This document shows positions 1 through 9,519 of a stretch of 50,296 nucleotides of DNA, piece after piece. Made by a program: the position numbers and the translations under genes. The stretch is from a virus. Numbering within the stretch: position 1 is the stretch's first letter; each line of letters opens with the position of its first letter. The stretch covers positions 1-50,296 of the IMG/VR virus record IMGVR_UViG_3300006868_000028; one strand, 5' to 3'. The notes under the pieces are model-generated. The model searched no databases, was not told the DNA's origin, and saw only the letters and a program-made list of their open reading frames with translations.

Positions 1-3000
1 CCCTGCTTAGAAATCGAGGTTACTCGACTCTTGTACTGAGTGCCATAAAAGTTGTTTCGTGTGTCGCTTACATTGTGCTTCCACAACTCACCATTCTTAA
101 AGGTAATAAATTGTGTGCCAACACTTTGCATTTGCTCAGGTAAATATGAGTAGAACGTTGTCCATCCCTGCATAGATTCTGAGTAAGCAATCGTCTTAGC
201 CTCACCATCCTCTAATTGATAGTATGATACGCTGAACTCTGAAACTGAGATAGTTATATAATCATCAGGGTGTGGCGTCTGACCACTCGGGTCTTCAATA
301 AAAATCTGTAGTGATGCCGAAGCCTGTGTAGCCTCAAACTCTATATATCCTCCTGTAGTCTCAGTACTTGTATTACCAATGACCGTTCCATCAGAATACT
401 TAATAGTGAAACTATCAAACGGATTATTACCATCAATAAGCAAATCTTCAATCTCCACACGATACTTTCTCCCCGCCTTGACATCTGCAGTTATAGTAAG
501 GGTGACATCAGAGTATGATTGGTCTTGGAAGCCGTCTAAGATATTAGCGTTAGCAATCTCAGATAAGTAATCCTCTAAGTATTCTTGGTCATCATAAGTG
601 ATGGCAGGCAGTGTGAGGATGTATTCGTCCTCCAAGGAATCAAACCCTGCAAAACATCCTGTAGAACCCTCAATGATAATTCTATTACAGCGCTCACGGA
701 AGAACGACTTAACGCCCTTGTCTCCGATTGGCATCAGCCCATTGACATCATACTGAACAACAGTGCCATTGAGTGCATCAAGGAAGTATACTCTGCTATT
801 GTTCTCAACAACACTCTCAGGGTGCATCGTTCCGTAAGAACCTCTTAATACCTGAGCCGAACCAATAACGCCACTCTGAACTGCTAAGAATGCACCGCCG
901 CCGGATGTCTGCAATTGAGCCTCTCCAATATATACTGATGCGGTCTCTGTATTTCCAATAGCCAACATCACGTTACCTGTAGACTCGGTCTTAGAGGTGA
1001 GCAATAGTTTCTGTATCGGACCCATCTCAGATGGTAAGGACTTTTCATCCAAGGAGTTAAACGTACTTAGCCCATTGATAAGGGTACCTATTAATCTGTT
1101 CTCGCTAAACGATATAGAGAAAGGCTTGACAACTTGTTGGAATCGAGTAGTAACAAACCCACGGCCTGTAAGTTGCAACCAATCGTTGGCATTATTAAAG
1201 TTGGCGCTGGCCACCTGCATATGTATATCAGAGCCTGTGCCAAACTGACGAGTCTTTATAACAATGTCGCCATCAAAATATCCTGACGAGGTAGACCACG
1301 TTCTACTTGCAGTACCCGGGCTATTTATAACATAAGTCTCACCGAACTCAAAGTAAGGTTCATTTTCGTTGATTAGTCGTGGTGTAAATATCTCGGCAAA
1401 TGCCGTGTAAGTAGTGACGTTTAATCCGCCAAGGCTTTTTGTCACCAAGGCATATATGTCCGTTTCTGTTTGATTGACTACCTGAAGCGTATACTGATTA
1501 CCCCCAAGGTTGTGTATGGTAATAAGGTCTCCCTCACTAAAGTTGTACCCAAGGTCTTCAATCTGAAGTGATGATATCTCTACCTGAATATACTTATGTA
1601 TGTTCGCTGAATAGTTGTGGCTCTGATTCGCTTTATCAAAGTCAGCAACATAATGCATATCCTTAATTGGAAACTGAACAAAGAAACTTTTATTTAAAGA
1701 CTTTGTCCGTACAAACGAATAAGAGTGTGCCCACTCAGGGATATAATCAAGTGCACTCGTTGTCGGCAATTCCCAATTTACCTTTTGAACTACGTTAGAA
1801 TATGCGCTGCCCCTATCAGGTATCGAAATGCCATTGTTATCAGTAAGTTCTATGACTCTTCCCTGACGGCCATAGCGGTCCATAAATAAAAGAGCAAAGC
1901 GATATGCACTCGCGCTCTTCCATAGACGCAGGTTCTCAGTCAATGTAATCGTTGCCTGCACAAGACCTGCACTTATAGTAACCGATGTGTCAACAGCAAC
2001 GCCTCCCGTGAAAACCTCCGCAGCAAAGCGCACTGTACCACCTGAAGGCACCTGAGTACCTACATATGTTCTGATGGCATTGTATCCACCATCAGCCACC
2101 TTGGTCTGACCCGTAAGGTCCTGAGAGGCAGGGTATCGAGTAAGGTCTAACGAAGGTTGATTTAACCAATCGTCAACCTCATCACTTGCCGCAGGCAATG
2201 GGTTACCGCTACCGGAGAACTCATAGTACCCATCAGCAGCAGAACCCGATACCTTTACAAACCTGAAGTACACACGTTGGTCAATACCACCTGAGTCGGT
2301 ATACTCTAACTTCCACATTACATAGTTGCCAACCATATTACCGGAAGACTGCTGAATGTATGGGTAGATGGAGGCGTTCTCACGAAGGCCTGATTCATTT
2401 ATATTGTCAAGACCCTCTGTAGTATTCCCTAAGAAGACTCTTCCACGTGCAGCCTCAAGGGCCTGAGCCTTAACAGGAACAGCAGAAGAGTAACGCGTCA
2501 CGTCAGTAGTTGGGATTGCAAGTCTTGTTGTATCATTCCTGAAGGCAATGACAAGTTCAATGCCGTCATCGTCGTGCGCTGTAATAGCATTGTAATTACG
2601 CTCGGTGTAGAACACTGAGAAGTCAGCCTCCTGACCATACTTCACCAAGTACTCAACCTCATACACATCACGGCCAATTTCCTGATTTGCAGGTATGGTG
2701 ACAATGATAGTGTTGTTATCGGTCTCAGGAGTAGTTGTATCAGGGTTCGGATAATGAGATATCTCAGAGTATGGAGACAGTGAACTAATCTCACCATCTA
2801 CATAGACGAATCTGTAAGCAAAGGTGTAGGCCTCATCTTTAATAAGGTTGTAGTTTACACTTGTGTCGTTAATCCTAACTTGAGTAGGAGGAAGTATTGG
2901 CGACTGACGAATGATGGTAATCATCGTATCACGCAAGTCTCCGTAGGCAGTAAGATTATCGTAACTCTTTAGTTGTGTGTATGAGCCGTCGTGCTTCTTC

Positions 3001-3452
3001 AACCCACGCTCAACATTGATACGCTTTGGCTCCGTGGCTCCATCTGTGAAAAACAAAAGGTCATCATTCATCGCCACACCTGTGATAAGGTTGGATGTAG
3101 AGAACTCTAATTTATTCTCAGAACCTTCAAAGTCATCGTTCTCCATCACCTTTCTGATTGTGCCCTCCTTGTGGAAGTAGCACAATATCATATGGTCGGC
3201 ATTGGAGTTGTGTATAAAGTAAAAGATGCGATGATTCTCCGCATCCTCAAAAGAACCAATACAGGTGTTAGTACCATTCGGCATTGTAAAGGTAACCTTT
3301 TCGTTACCCTTGATATTAGACAAAGCCCCCTCGGAGCCTTCCTCATTGGAGGAGATTCTAATATTCAGCGCATTGAGATATTGATTCGCTTGTAGGTAAG
3401 CACCATCTCTATCAGTGCTGAGTCCACCGGTAAAGGATTTTCTTTCTATCAT
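1..3452 (-). CDS. Muzzle-like tail protein, C-terminus cut by window edge
   Basis: About 1,150 codons run from the ATG at 3452 to the left edge without a stop, so the protein is incomplete. The N-terminus (FTGGLSTDRDGAYL, then YLNALNIRI and GALSNIKGN) matches the opening of the large 'stabilisation' or muzzle proteins of crAss-like and related Bacteroidota podoviruses, which form the distal tail tube in the manner of P22 gp10. Near the edge LWKHN and RNNFYG are also typical of that family. Most of the protein reads as beta-rich. The ATG overlaps the upstream stop by 4 nt, which fixes the start. It closes a row of four coupled tail genes. The family assignment comes from recalled sequence patterns; the tail role is inferred. 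Confidence 0.72.
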   Translation of the reverse strand, partial: MIERKSFTGGLSTDRDGAYLQANQYLNALNIRISSNEEGSEGALSNIKGNEKVTFTMPNGTNTCIGSFEDAENHRIFYFIHNSNADHMILCYFHKEGTIRKVMENDDFEGSENKLEFSTSNLITGVAMNDDLLFFTDGATEPKRINVERGLKKHDGSYTQLKSYDNLTAYGDLRDTMITIIRQSPILPPTQVRINDTSVNYNLIKDEAYTFAYRFVYVDGEISSLSPYSEISHYPNPDTTTPETDNNTIIVTIPANQEIGRDVYEVEYLVKYGQEADFSVFYTERNYNAITAHDDDGIELVIAFRNDTTRLAIPTTDVTRYSSAVPVKAQALEAARGRVFLGNTTEGLDNINESGLRENASIYPYIQQSSGNMVGNYVMWKLEYTDSGGIDQRVYFRFVKVSGSAADGYYEFSGSGNPLPAASDEVDDWLNQPSLDLTRYPASQDLTGQTKVADGGYNAIRTYVGTQVPSGGTVRFAAEVFTGGVAVDTSVTISAGLVQATITLTENLRLWKSASAYRFALLFMDRYGRQGRVIELTDNNGISIPDRGSAYSNVVQKVNWELPTTSALDYIPEWAHSYSFVRTKSLNKSFFVQFPIKDMHYVADFDKANQSHNYSANIHKYIQVEISSLQIEDLGYNFSEGDLITIHNLGGNQYTLQVVNQTETDIYALVTKSLGGLNVTTYTAFAEIFTPRLINENEPYFEFGETYVINSPGTASRTWSTSSGYFDGDIVIKTRQFGTGSDIHMQVASANFNNANDWLQLTGRGFVTTRFQQVVKPFSISFSENRLIGTLINGLSTFNSLDEKSLPSEMGPIQKLLLTSKTESTGNVMLAIGNTETASVYIGEAQLQTSGGGAFLAVQSGVIGSAQVLRGSYGTMHPESVVENNSRVYFLDALNGTVVQYDVNGLMPIGDKGVKSFFRERCNRIIIEGSTGCFAGFDSLEDEYILTLPAITYDDQEYLEDYLSEIANANILDGFQDQSYSDVTLTITADVKAGRKYRVEIEDLLIDGNNPFDSFTIKYSDGTVIGNTSTETTGGYIEFEATQASASLQIFIEDPSGQTPHPDDYITISVSEFSVSYYQLEDGEAKTIAYSESMQGWTTFYSYLPEQMQSVGTQFITFKNGELWKHNVSDTRNNFYGTQYKSRVTSISKQ

Positions 3453-4204
3453 ATCTTAACAGATTGTCTAAACTCTCCTCTCACAAGTCGTAGTACGTCG
3501 GTCTTGGTTAATCCCATAACTCTTGAGCGCAACTTACGAAGTTGGTTGTAGTATTCTTGTTTAGACTCAGCAGCCTCATTCTTAGTGATGCCGCGGTTGT
3601 GTTCTTTAAACTTGTAAATGATGTACGCTTCAATACACTCAGCAGCATATGGGTTTACGCCGGATGCTGAAGTTGCTGAATGGAAGCCCACATATTCTAA
3701 ATATATTTTTGCTGTAGCGGGAACGCTTGGGGAAACCTTAATGACGCCACGCTCACGGATGAGTTTGTACTCACTGCCCTGTGTATCATTTCCATATCCA
3801 TACATACGTCCCTTGTGCTCACCTTTATCATTGTAGAAGTTGGTGAAGAAGTAACCTCCATAGTTTAATGAAGCCAACACCTCATCAGTAGCAGGTGATA
3901 AGTTATCTCGGTCCACTGCAAGTCGAGCAAAGTTGTCGTTCACTCCAAAGACTTTGATACGATGGTCATTATGAACACGACGTCCAAGTTTAACTATATC
4001 AATAAAATCATTAGGTAGCGACAACTCATTGTTAGAATCAAGGCTTACCTCAATGGTCTTAACCAATGGCAAGGTATCCATATTGAGTTCTTGATTCAAG
4101 CACTTCAGTGCATAGTGCATAAACTGCACGTAATAGTGTATCGGCAGCCCCAAGGTCATCAGGGTACTGCGAACAATTCCGTCTATCGTCGTTGCGTATC
4201 TCAT
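3449..4204 (-). CDS. Tail ring/connector-like protein (251 aa)
   Basis: The protein begins MRYATTIDGIVRS and carries LSLPNDFIDIVKLGRR, a pattern (LP.DF..IVKLG) that recurs in ring or adaptor proteins next to the muzzle gene of crAss-like phages. It has a mixed helical and beta composition and no membrane segment. The ATG at 4204 overlaps the upstream stop (ATGA) and its own stop overlaps the muzzle start, so the genes are translationally coupled. The position between the capsid genes and the muzzle gene supports a role in the portal-to-tail assembly. Which ring it forms cannot be told from sequence alone. Confidence 0.6.
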   Translation of the reverse strand: MRYATTIDGIVRSTLMTLGLPIHYYVQFMHYALKCLNQELNMDTLPLVKTIEVSLDSNNELSLPNDFIDIVKLGRRVHNDHRIKVFGVNDNFARLAVDRDNLSPATDEVLASLNYGGYFFTNFYNDKGEHKGRMYGYGNDTQGSEYKLIRERGVIKVSPSVPATAKIYLEYVGFHSATSASGVNPYAAECIEAYIIYKFKEHNRGITKNEAAESKQEYYNQLRKLRSRVMGLTKTDVLRLVRGEFRQSVKI

Positions 4205-4878
4205 ACTTGTTTATTCGCATTAGCCACCTCATCGGTAACGGTTGGTACTACACCAAGAAGTTGCATAACTTCCTGAATTATCTGCATCTCTTGGTCACTA
4301 CCCACGGGGAGCATATCAGTAGAAGAAACCTTTGCAGGGTCAGCCACCAATAGTTTTATATTCACACTGCTGCCCACCTCAGTTTGAGAATTGTAAAAGA
4401 GCAACTCACTATTCGTACGCAACTCATAAGGAATCACGTTACTAAGCAATACGTCCTTCATTCCGGTGTGTCCAATCCCGGCAACGATGCCTATCTGTCC
4501 GCTCATCATAGGGATGAATGGCTGTTCATAATCGTCAACATACACTCCGCTACCACTCGAGGTTTCTACGCGCTTTGTAATTGACCATACGCCCATACCT
4601 CGAGGAAGGCTTAATGGCTGCGCAGGTAACACTGCAGTACAGAACTCATCGTTCACTGCCGTTACCGATACATTATCATATGATGCTATCGCCGTATGTG
4701 GCGGAAAAGAATCACCAAGAGTATAGTTTACCTGAAGGGTCTCTAACTTCAAGAGTTTGTTAACTACCTGAAGCACAAGCAGTTCTATCTCCTTCTTAGT
4801 AATCTCTTGGTCTGAAGATGCATCCCCTCCATTATAGAGGCGAAATATCTGTTCGGTTATTTTTCCAAGTGTAGTCAT
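4201..4878 (-). CDS. Tail ring/connector-like protein (225 aa)
   Basis: A 225-residue protein with a helical N-terminus (ITEQIFRLYNGGDASSDQEI, then a leucine-rich helix ELLVLQVVNKLLKLETL) followed by beta-rich sequence with IPMMSGQ. The helical start with acidic Asp residues recurs in small tail-connector proteins of Bacteroidota podoviruses. It is coupled to both neighbours: one-base overlap upstream, 4-nt overlap downstream. I infer a structural ring or connector protein from this context and have no catalytic motif to offer. Confidence 0.5.
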   Translation of the reverse strand: MTTLGKITEQIFRLYNGGDASSDQEITKKEIELLVLQVVNKLLKLETLQVNYTLGDSFPPHTAIASYDNVSVTAVNDEFCTAVLPAQPLSLPRGMGVWSITKRVETSSGSGVYVDDYEQPFIPMMSGQIGIVAGIGHTGMKDVLLSNVIPYELRTNSELLFYNSQTEVGSSVNIKLLVADPAKVSSTDMLPVGSDQEMQIIQEVMQLLGVVPTVTDEVANANKQV

Positions 4879-5546
4879 TATGTGCCTTGTTGTATTTTGC
4901 CTTCAGAGTAACTGATGGCTAATTGGTCGTCAAGATTCACGCCAAGGTATTGCACTGCTCGCATAATGATGGCGTTGAGCGCAGGCTCGTTCCACTCCAT
5001 CTGTGTAGAGGTGCCGCTATTGTAAGTGATTGTTCTTCCGCTTTGTGTGTATCCAAACACCGGCTTATCAGGGCGCGATAAATAATCTATTGACAACGTA
5101 GAGTGCGTCTCCTCAGGATAAAATTGAATTCTACCCTTACCATTAATCAACGCTACAGGTTCAGTTGACGAAGGTGCAAAGATGTAAGACTCTAATCGGA
5201 TGCCTAATTCATCTTCACTAATTATAGGGACCATTGAATCATTTTTGCGAATAGCAATAACGTGCATATAGTCACTCGGCAAAGTTGCTATTCCCGAACT
5301 ATTAGAAGCCGAAGTACTTTGTGCCTTAAATGGCGCAAGATGGTCGTGCACAGCAGAGGTCATACCATATGCCACACGCGGGATAGGACGTCCCGGCTGA
5401 TACTCCTCTACGTGTCCTACAAGTTTATTGAAATACCACATCTGCGCGCGGTCAAGCACGGAGTCTATCTCCTCGGGAGTAACATACCCGGTATTATGCT
5501 TGTTAAGCAGCAGTAGTATAAAGTCGTGAATCTCCTGTATTGTCAT
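4878..5546 (-). CDS. Tail ring/connector-like protein (222 aa)
   Basis: This is the first gene of the four-gene tail set. The N-terminus (MTIQEIHDFILLLLNKHNTG, then VTPEEIDSVLDRAQMWYFN) is a compact helical domain like that in ring proteins of Bacteroidota podoviruses. The middle contains LPSDYMHVIAI, related in pattern to LPNDFIDIVKL of the gene two positions downstream, which hints that the two share a fold. A terminator and a Bacteroidota-type -7 box lie just upstream, so the tail set can be transcribed separately from the fibre genes. The exact structural position is unknown. Confidence 0.52.
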   Translation of the reverse strand: MTIQEIHDFILLLLNKHNTGYVTPEEIDSVLDRAQMWYFNKLVGHVEEYQPGRPIPRVAYGMTSAVHDHLAPFKAQSTSASNSSGIATLPSDYMHVIAIRKNDSMVPIISEDELGIRLESYIFAPSSTEPVALINGKGRIQFYPEETHSTLSIDYLSRPDKPVFGYTQSGRTITYNSGTSTQMEWNEPALNAIIMRAVQYLGVNLDDQLAISYSEGKIQQGT

Positions 5547-5569
5547 CTGATTGTACCTTGATGAATGTA

Positions 5570-5577
5570 CAAATATA
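5570..5577 (-). promoter_or_regulatory. Bacteroidota-type -7 box (TATATTTG)
   Basis: A perfect TAnnTTTG box on the minus strand, 24 nt before the ATG of the first tail-ring gene and directly after the terminator at 5601-5632. No good TTG at -33 is visible; a T-rich run occupies that place. Placement after a terminator and before an operon start supports real use. Confidence 0.5.
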
Positions 5578-5600
5578 GGAACGTGTGCTGCCTACTATAT

Positions 5601-5632
5601 AAAAAAGGGGCGCACCTTTACAATACGCCCCT
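5601..5632 (-). terminator. Rho-independent terminator
   Basis: On the minus strand a 7-bp stem (AGGGGCG with CGCCCCT) encloses about 13 nt and is followed by TTTTTT. It sits after the 81-aa coiled-coil gene and before the tail-ring operon. Confidence 0.8.
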
Positions 5633-5656
5633 CAACCAATAAACCCTAAGGTCTGA

Positions 5657-5902
5657 CTATTCTACTTCTTCAGCAGCAGGTTCGTACTCCCCTGTGCTTA
5701 CATCTATATTAATAGAGCCGTACTTCTCTTCCAATGAGTTTTGAACTTTTCTAAATGCATCAGCAAGTTCTAAGACCTGCAACTGAACAGCATATGCCTG
5801 AGAAGTTACCTCTCCTAACAGCATTTTAGATTCGTTAAGTTTCGTGATTGACACCTGTAAAGAGTTCAACTCTTCCTCAGTAAGTTTCTTTTTATCTGAC
5901 AT
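5657..5902 (-). CDS. Small coiled-coil protein (81 aa)
   Basis: A short acidic coiled-coil protein starting MSDKKKLTEEELNSLQ and ending in KYGSINIDVSTGEY. Proteins with the LTEEEL start and a KYG...I...TGEY end are widespread in Bacteroidota phages, including crAss-like ones, and have no assigned function. It has its own upstream -7 box and a downstream terminator, so it looks like a separately expressed single gene, perhaps a minor virion or assembly factor. Confidence 0.65.
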   Translation of the reverse strand: MSDKKKLTEEELNSLQVSITKLNESKMLLGEVTSQAYAVQLQVLELADAFRKVQNSLEEKYGSINIDVSTGEYEPAAEEVE

Positions 5903-5919
5903 AATAAAGTTATTTATAA

Positions 5920-5927
5920 CAAATATA
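5920..5927 (-). promoter_or_regulatory. Bacteroidota-type -7 box (TATATTTG)
   Basis: A perfect TATATTTG on the minus strand 18 nt before the ATG of the 81-aa coiled-coil gene. No clear TTG at -33. Together with the downstream terminator it makes that gene an independent transcription unit. Confidence 0.45.
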
Positions 5928-5932
5928 AGTAA

Positions 5933-6313
5933 TTAAATAATATCTTCAGGTTCAGGTGGATTGCAGTAGAGACTATCAGGAAACAACTCGCAGTATGTTT
6001 GAGCGTATTCATCACGAGATGATGAACTACCGAAACTATGAACTCCCATAGGCGTAGGCCATACGATGTTAGCGTTCCACGATTCTAAAGGCTCTGCTTC
6101 CCAATACACATCAACAGCGAATTTATCGCTCAAGACGGCTGGAGTGATTTCATTACCTTCTTCATCGTAAGTACCTTGTGTTTTCACGATATATCCGAGT
6201 TTAGATATTGCGTGTTTGTAGGTAGGGTTACCTTCCTCATCGTGAGGGAGTGCTGCAATCAAGGCATCTACTGCTGCCTCGTTGTCAAATTCGTACTTTC
6301 TTGTTAGTCTCAT
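5933..6313 (-). CDS. Fibre-associated protein of unknown function (126 aa)
   Basis: The protein has two halves: an N-terminal part with ALPHDEEGNPTYKH and GTYDEEGNEITPAVL, and a C-terminal part ending in CELFPDSLYCNPPEPEDII. No known catalytic motif is visible. It lies two bases downstream of the large fibre gene at 6316-8082 and is the last gene of the fibre block, so it may be a fibre chaperone, a tip protein or a minor tail component. This role is inferred only from position. Confidence 0.45.
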   Translation of the reverse strand: MRLTRKYEFDNEAAVDALIAALPHDEEGNPTYKHAISKLGYIVKTQGTYDEEGNEITPAVLSDKFAVDVYWEAEPLESWNANIVWPTPMGVHSFGSSSSRDEYAQTYCELFPDSLYCNPPEPEDII

Positions 6314-6315
6314 AT

Positions 6316-8082
6316 TTATGGTGTTGTTAATGTTATACAGTCGTCATCGGACAGGGCTGTAGGGAAGTACATTGTTTGCTTTACGGCTCCAGTGTATATT
6401 GAACTTGGGGTATTATAGTATGTATAAAAATTCATTGACGTTAAACTTGTGAATGGCGTGTAAGTGCCTGTATATGCATCTATCTTTTGCCCATTAAAGA
6501 ATGCACTTATGTTACCGTTGTCATATTTTATTGCCACTTTGTAGAAAGAATTTTGAATATTTAATCCACCCGCGCCAGTACCCACATCCACAGAGTAATT
6601 ATTTGACGTTATTAAATATTGACCATTTGGATAAAGTCTAATTCTAATGTGATTAGAAGAACCGGTGTGCAGTGTTATATGCTGCTCATTACTTGGAACA
6701 GAATAATATAAATTTAAATACCAAACTCCTTGGCTTGGATTAAAAAGGGTATTTGAATTAACGCCCCCTAAAATATCCTGTAACCTTTCCTCTATTGTTC
6801 CATACGTTGGGATGTACGATGATGGGTAGGTTGCGTTTTGTTCAACTTGGAAGCCATAGCCATAGAAGTAATTACCTATAGTTGTATTGCCTTGGGCAAA
6901 TCCTGTTGTCCCACTTGATGCCATATATATCCTGTAACTCCCACCGCCTGTATAATTAAATTTTGCAGATACTCTCCACCAACCATTGCCGTAATCTTCT
7001 GCCTTTAAATTAGTTATTGAAGAACCTATATTTGAGCCAAACTCTCCTGTTTGACAATTAAAGTTAAAATAGGAATTTGCATCCCCAGAGTAAATAATGT
7101 TTAACCAAGGATTGTTTCCATATTTAAGAAACGCACTGATAACAGGGTTAGTAGCACCTCCAGAAATATCATAAATACGAGTAAATACTCCTAATGTATT
7201 TGTAGCAGTTGATTTAAAGGCGTTTTGATATCCTTCTGGACTTATAGTGTTATTGTAATCTATAGATGCGTTGCCTGTTACAAATCCATATTCACTCCTC
7301 GGCACAACATTAGTCCTATTCGGTTCAAGCAACAAAGCCGCTGAACCACTTGACCAATCATAGCGAGGCTCATCATCTGTCAATGCATTTATAGCAGTCG
7401 CTGTTGTTGTCTCAAGGTATGGATAGGCAACCAAGCCTTGATTGAGCATTGCATCTTGGATGTAGACAGATGAGCCTAAAACGCTATTAAAACTATTATT
7501 AGCATCAGCAACATAAATTCTAAAATCAGTTATGCTATTATTTGTTGTTACACTACATCTCCACCAATCATTTCCTACGCTTTCTATAGATGATGAAATT
7601 GCTCCAGAACCTTTGCCTCCTGTTGCTCCATTTTGAACATCAAACCAACTATCTAAACTTCCTCCTATTGCATATAAAAGAATCCAGTTGGCTGTATTTG
7701 ATTTAGCGTATACGGAAATTGTTTTTACTCCTGTACGATTTATATCTTGCTTAACAAGAGATGTAAGAGTTCCATCTGTACTTTCTAACAACCAAGCATC
7801 ATTGCTTCCATCATACCCTGCTTGACCACTTGTAATAGATGCTCTTATAGAAGCCCAAGGACTTGTATCAAACTGATTACTACGTAACAAAAAATTCTCG
7901 TACCCCTTCTTAATGTATCCGTCTTTACCAACATACGTTGCCGATAGGTTAGACCCACGAGTAAAAGTAAAGTCACCACTACCATCCGTAGGCTTCATAC
8001 TATAAGCAGTCCCCTCTTTAGCGGATTCAGTAGAGGCAATAAATGCTAATGATGCATCACCAAAAAAACTTTCTACAGGCAT
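6316..8082 (-). CDS. Tail fibre/adhesin-like protein, copy 1 (588 aa)
   Basis: A 588-residue, Tyr-, Ser- and Asn-rich beta protein. Near residues 25-80 it has DGSGDFTFTRGSNLSATYV, then DGYIKKGYENFLL, shared almost word for word with the protein at 9519-11150. Later parts contain IYIQDAMLNQGLVAYPYLET and SYIPTYGT, typical of concanavalin/LamG-like carbohydrate-binding modules in phage tail proteins, and a C-terminal segment reading like a second LamG-like domain (ISAFFNGQKIDAY). The likely role is binding of host surface glycans. It belongs to a tightly packed fibre block and has an evident paralogue three genes upstream. Confidence 0.62.
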   Translation of the reverse strand: MPVESFFGDASLAFIASTESAKEGTAYSMKPTDGSGDFTFTRGSNLSATYVGKDGYIKKGYENFLLRSNQFDTSPWASIRASITSGQAGYDGSNDAWLLESTDGTLTSLVKQDINRTGVKTISVYAKSNTANWILLYAIGGSLDSWFDVQNGATGGKGSGAISSSIESVGNDWWRCSVTTNNSITDFRIYVADANNSFNSVLGSSVYIQDAMLNQGLVAYPYLETTTATAINALTDDEPRYDWSSGSAALLLEPNRTNVVPRSEYGFVTGNASIDYNNTISPEGYQNAFKSTATNTLGVFTRIYDISGGATNPVISAFLKYGNNPWLNIIYSGDANSYFNFNCQTGEFGSNIGSSITNLKAEDYGNGWWRVSAKFNYTGGGSYRIYMASSGTTGFAQGNTTIGNYFYGYGFQVEQNATYPSSYIPTYGTIEERLQDILGGVNSNTLFNPSQGVWYLNLYYSVPSNEQHITLHTGSSNHIRIRLYPNGQYLITSNNYSVDVGTGAGGLNIQNSFYKVAIKYDNGNISAFFNGQKIDAYTGTYTPFTSLTSMNFYTYYNTPSSIYTGAVKQTMYFPTALSDDDCITLTTP

Positions 8083-8083
8083 A

Positions 8084-8293
8084 CTATTCTATTTCGGGGA
8101 ACCAATCCGCTCCCAATGTTTCTAATTCTGTTAACTCGGCTTCATATGCACCATTTTTAAGTATGGCAAAGTCTGTTCCGTTAGGGTGAGGAATAAGGTT
8201 AGCCCATCGGTTAGTTAGACCTGGATAGTTCTTCCCTTCTGTAACCATTTGGTTGTATGCCTCGCATTGCTCTTGTGTTCCTATATAGTACAT
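8084..8293 (-). CDS. Small fibre-block protein (69 aa)
   Basis: A 69-residue protein starting MYYIGTQEQCEAYNQMV with a tail ELETLGADWFPEIE. Short proteins of this kind follow fibre genes in many phages of aquatic Bacteroidota and may assist folding or attachment. The start overlaps the stop of the upstream arabinofuranosidase-like fibre by one base. There is no catalytic motif and the function is unknown. Confidence 0.5.
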   Translation of the reverse strand: MYYIGTQEQCEAYNQMVTEGKNYPGLTNRWANLIPHPNGTDFAILKNGAYEAELTELETLGADWFPEIE

Positions 8294-9519
8294 TAGTAGA
8301 TGTTGTAATGGGTATTAATGTTTTCTTGAATGGCTAAAGAATTATTTGTGTTATTTGTGTTCCAATAAACAAATTCTTGCATTGTGCCCCCTAAATAATT
8401 TATAGTAGTTGTTCTATGTCTACCTAAAGTCAATCCAGTGTGTGAAACACTATTAACTGTTTGTGTTGATGTGTTTGTTCCGTTAAAATAAGATTTTAAC
8501 TGTGTGCTATTAAAGTCAAGTGTTGCTAACACTCTTGATGAAATACCTGTTTGTGATAAATCATATTGAGTATCATTATCAAATCTATACCCGGCGGCGT
8601 CGTCGTATTGTAAAAAGAATTTATTATTTATTTGAGAGTCAAAAACATTTGCATTATTTAAATTGTCGTGTTTATACAATACAGATATTAAAGAATCCTC
8701 ACTACTTAAAGGTAATCCAGTAGCAGTCTGCATAAAAGTTGGGGTACCGAATAGCACAGCAGCCTTGCCGTCTTCCTCCACCAACGCACCCGCATCAATA
8801 ATCTTTGGCTGTGCTGTATCAGTACCTTGAACAGCGTGGTTAGCGTTTGCGCTTTGGTCGTACCAAGTGTGGACGTGACCATCTGCCGTGAGTTGTGTTA
8901 CTCTTATATTTTTTAAATATATAATGTTTCCTGCACCACTTCCTTGGTCTGGATAAATAACTAAATCATCACTAACACCATTAACAACAATAACTTCGTT
9001 AAATGTAGCCCATTGACCAGAGGTATAATATATTTCACCCCAGTTCCCGTTACCGCCTGCACGAAGTCTGTTAAAACCATCTAAATAAAAGTCAAATGAA
9101 AGATTATATGTGGTTCCAATTTCAGTAGGCAGAATATTAAAGTTGAATAACTGTGAAGGAGAGTTTCCGTCCCATACCGCCTTTAAAACTTCTTCTTTAC
9201 CATCGTGTGTTTCGCCAAGAGTGATAGTAAATTGAGAAGAACCTAAAGCAGACCCGTTAAGTGAAAAGTCTGATTCGTATCTAATATACTCCGCATTCAC
9301 CCAATCCAACAAAGCAACAGTATCCAACTCGTTGTCGTAGAAACCAATGTCCCTTTCAGTATCATCACTGCTCCTGCGTACTCTAATGGCATCACCCGTA
9401 TATCCATTGCGTAACTTCCGTAATGAATACGCTGCGGCTGCATCACCATATTGGTCTAACATACCATCAAACTCGTACAAGCGTAACTTATCGCTGATAT
9501 TAAAATAGGTCTTACTCAT
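8293..9519 (-). CDS. Tail fibre with arabinofuranosidase-like N-terminal motif and LamG-like C-terminus
   Basis: Residues about 28-75 (AYSLRKLRNGYTGDAIRVRR, then ERDIGFYDNELD) match the repeated N-terminal motif that phage tail proteins share with alpha-L-arabinofuranosidase B. Around residue 220 the family signature HTWYDQSANANHAVQ is present. The C-terminal part resembles a LamG/concanavalin domain (LGRHRTTTINYLGGTMQEFV). Such proteins bind or trim surface polysaccharides. It overlaps both neighbours by one base. Whether it is catalytic cannot be told; many relatives are only binders. Confidence 0.65.
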   Translation of the reverse strand: MSKTYFNISDKLRLYEFDGMLDQYGDAAAAYSLRKLRNGYTGDAIRVRRSSDDTERDIGFYDNELDTVALLDWVNAEYIRYESDFSLNGSALGSSQFTITLGETHDGKEEVLKAVWDGNSPSQLFNFNILPTEIGTTYNLSFDFYLDGFNRLRAGGNGNWGEIYYTSGQWATFNEVIVVNGVSDDLVIYPDQGSGAGNIIYLKNIRVTQLTADGHVHTWYDQSANANHAVQGTDTAQPKIIDAGALVEEDGKAAVLFGTPTFMQTATGLPLSSEDSLISVLYKHDNLNNANVFDSQINNKFFLQYDDAAGYRFDNDTQYDLSQTGISSRVLATLDFNSTQLKSYFNGTNTSTQTVNSVSHTGLTLGRHRTTTINYLGGTMQEFVYWNTNNTNNSLAIQENINTHYNIY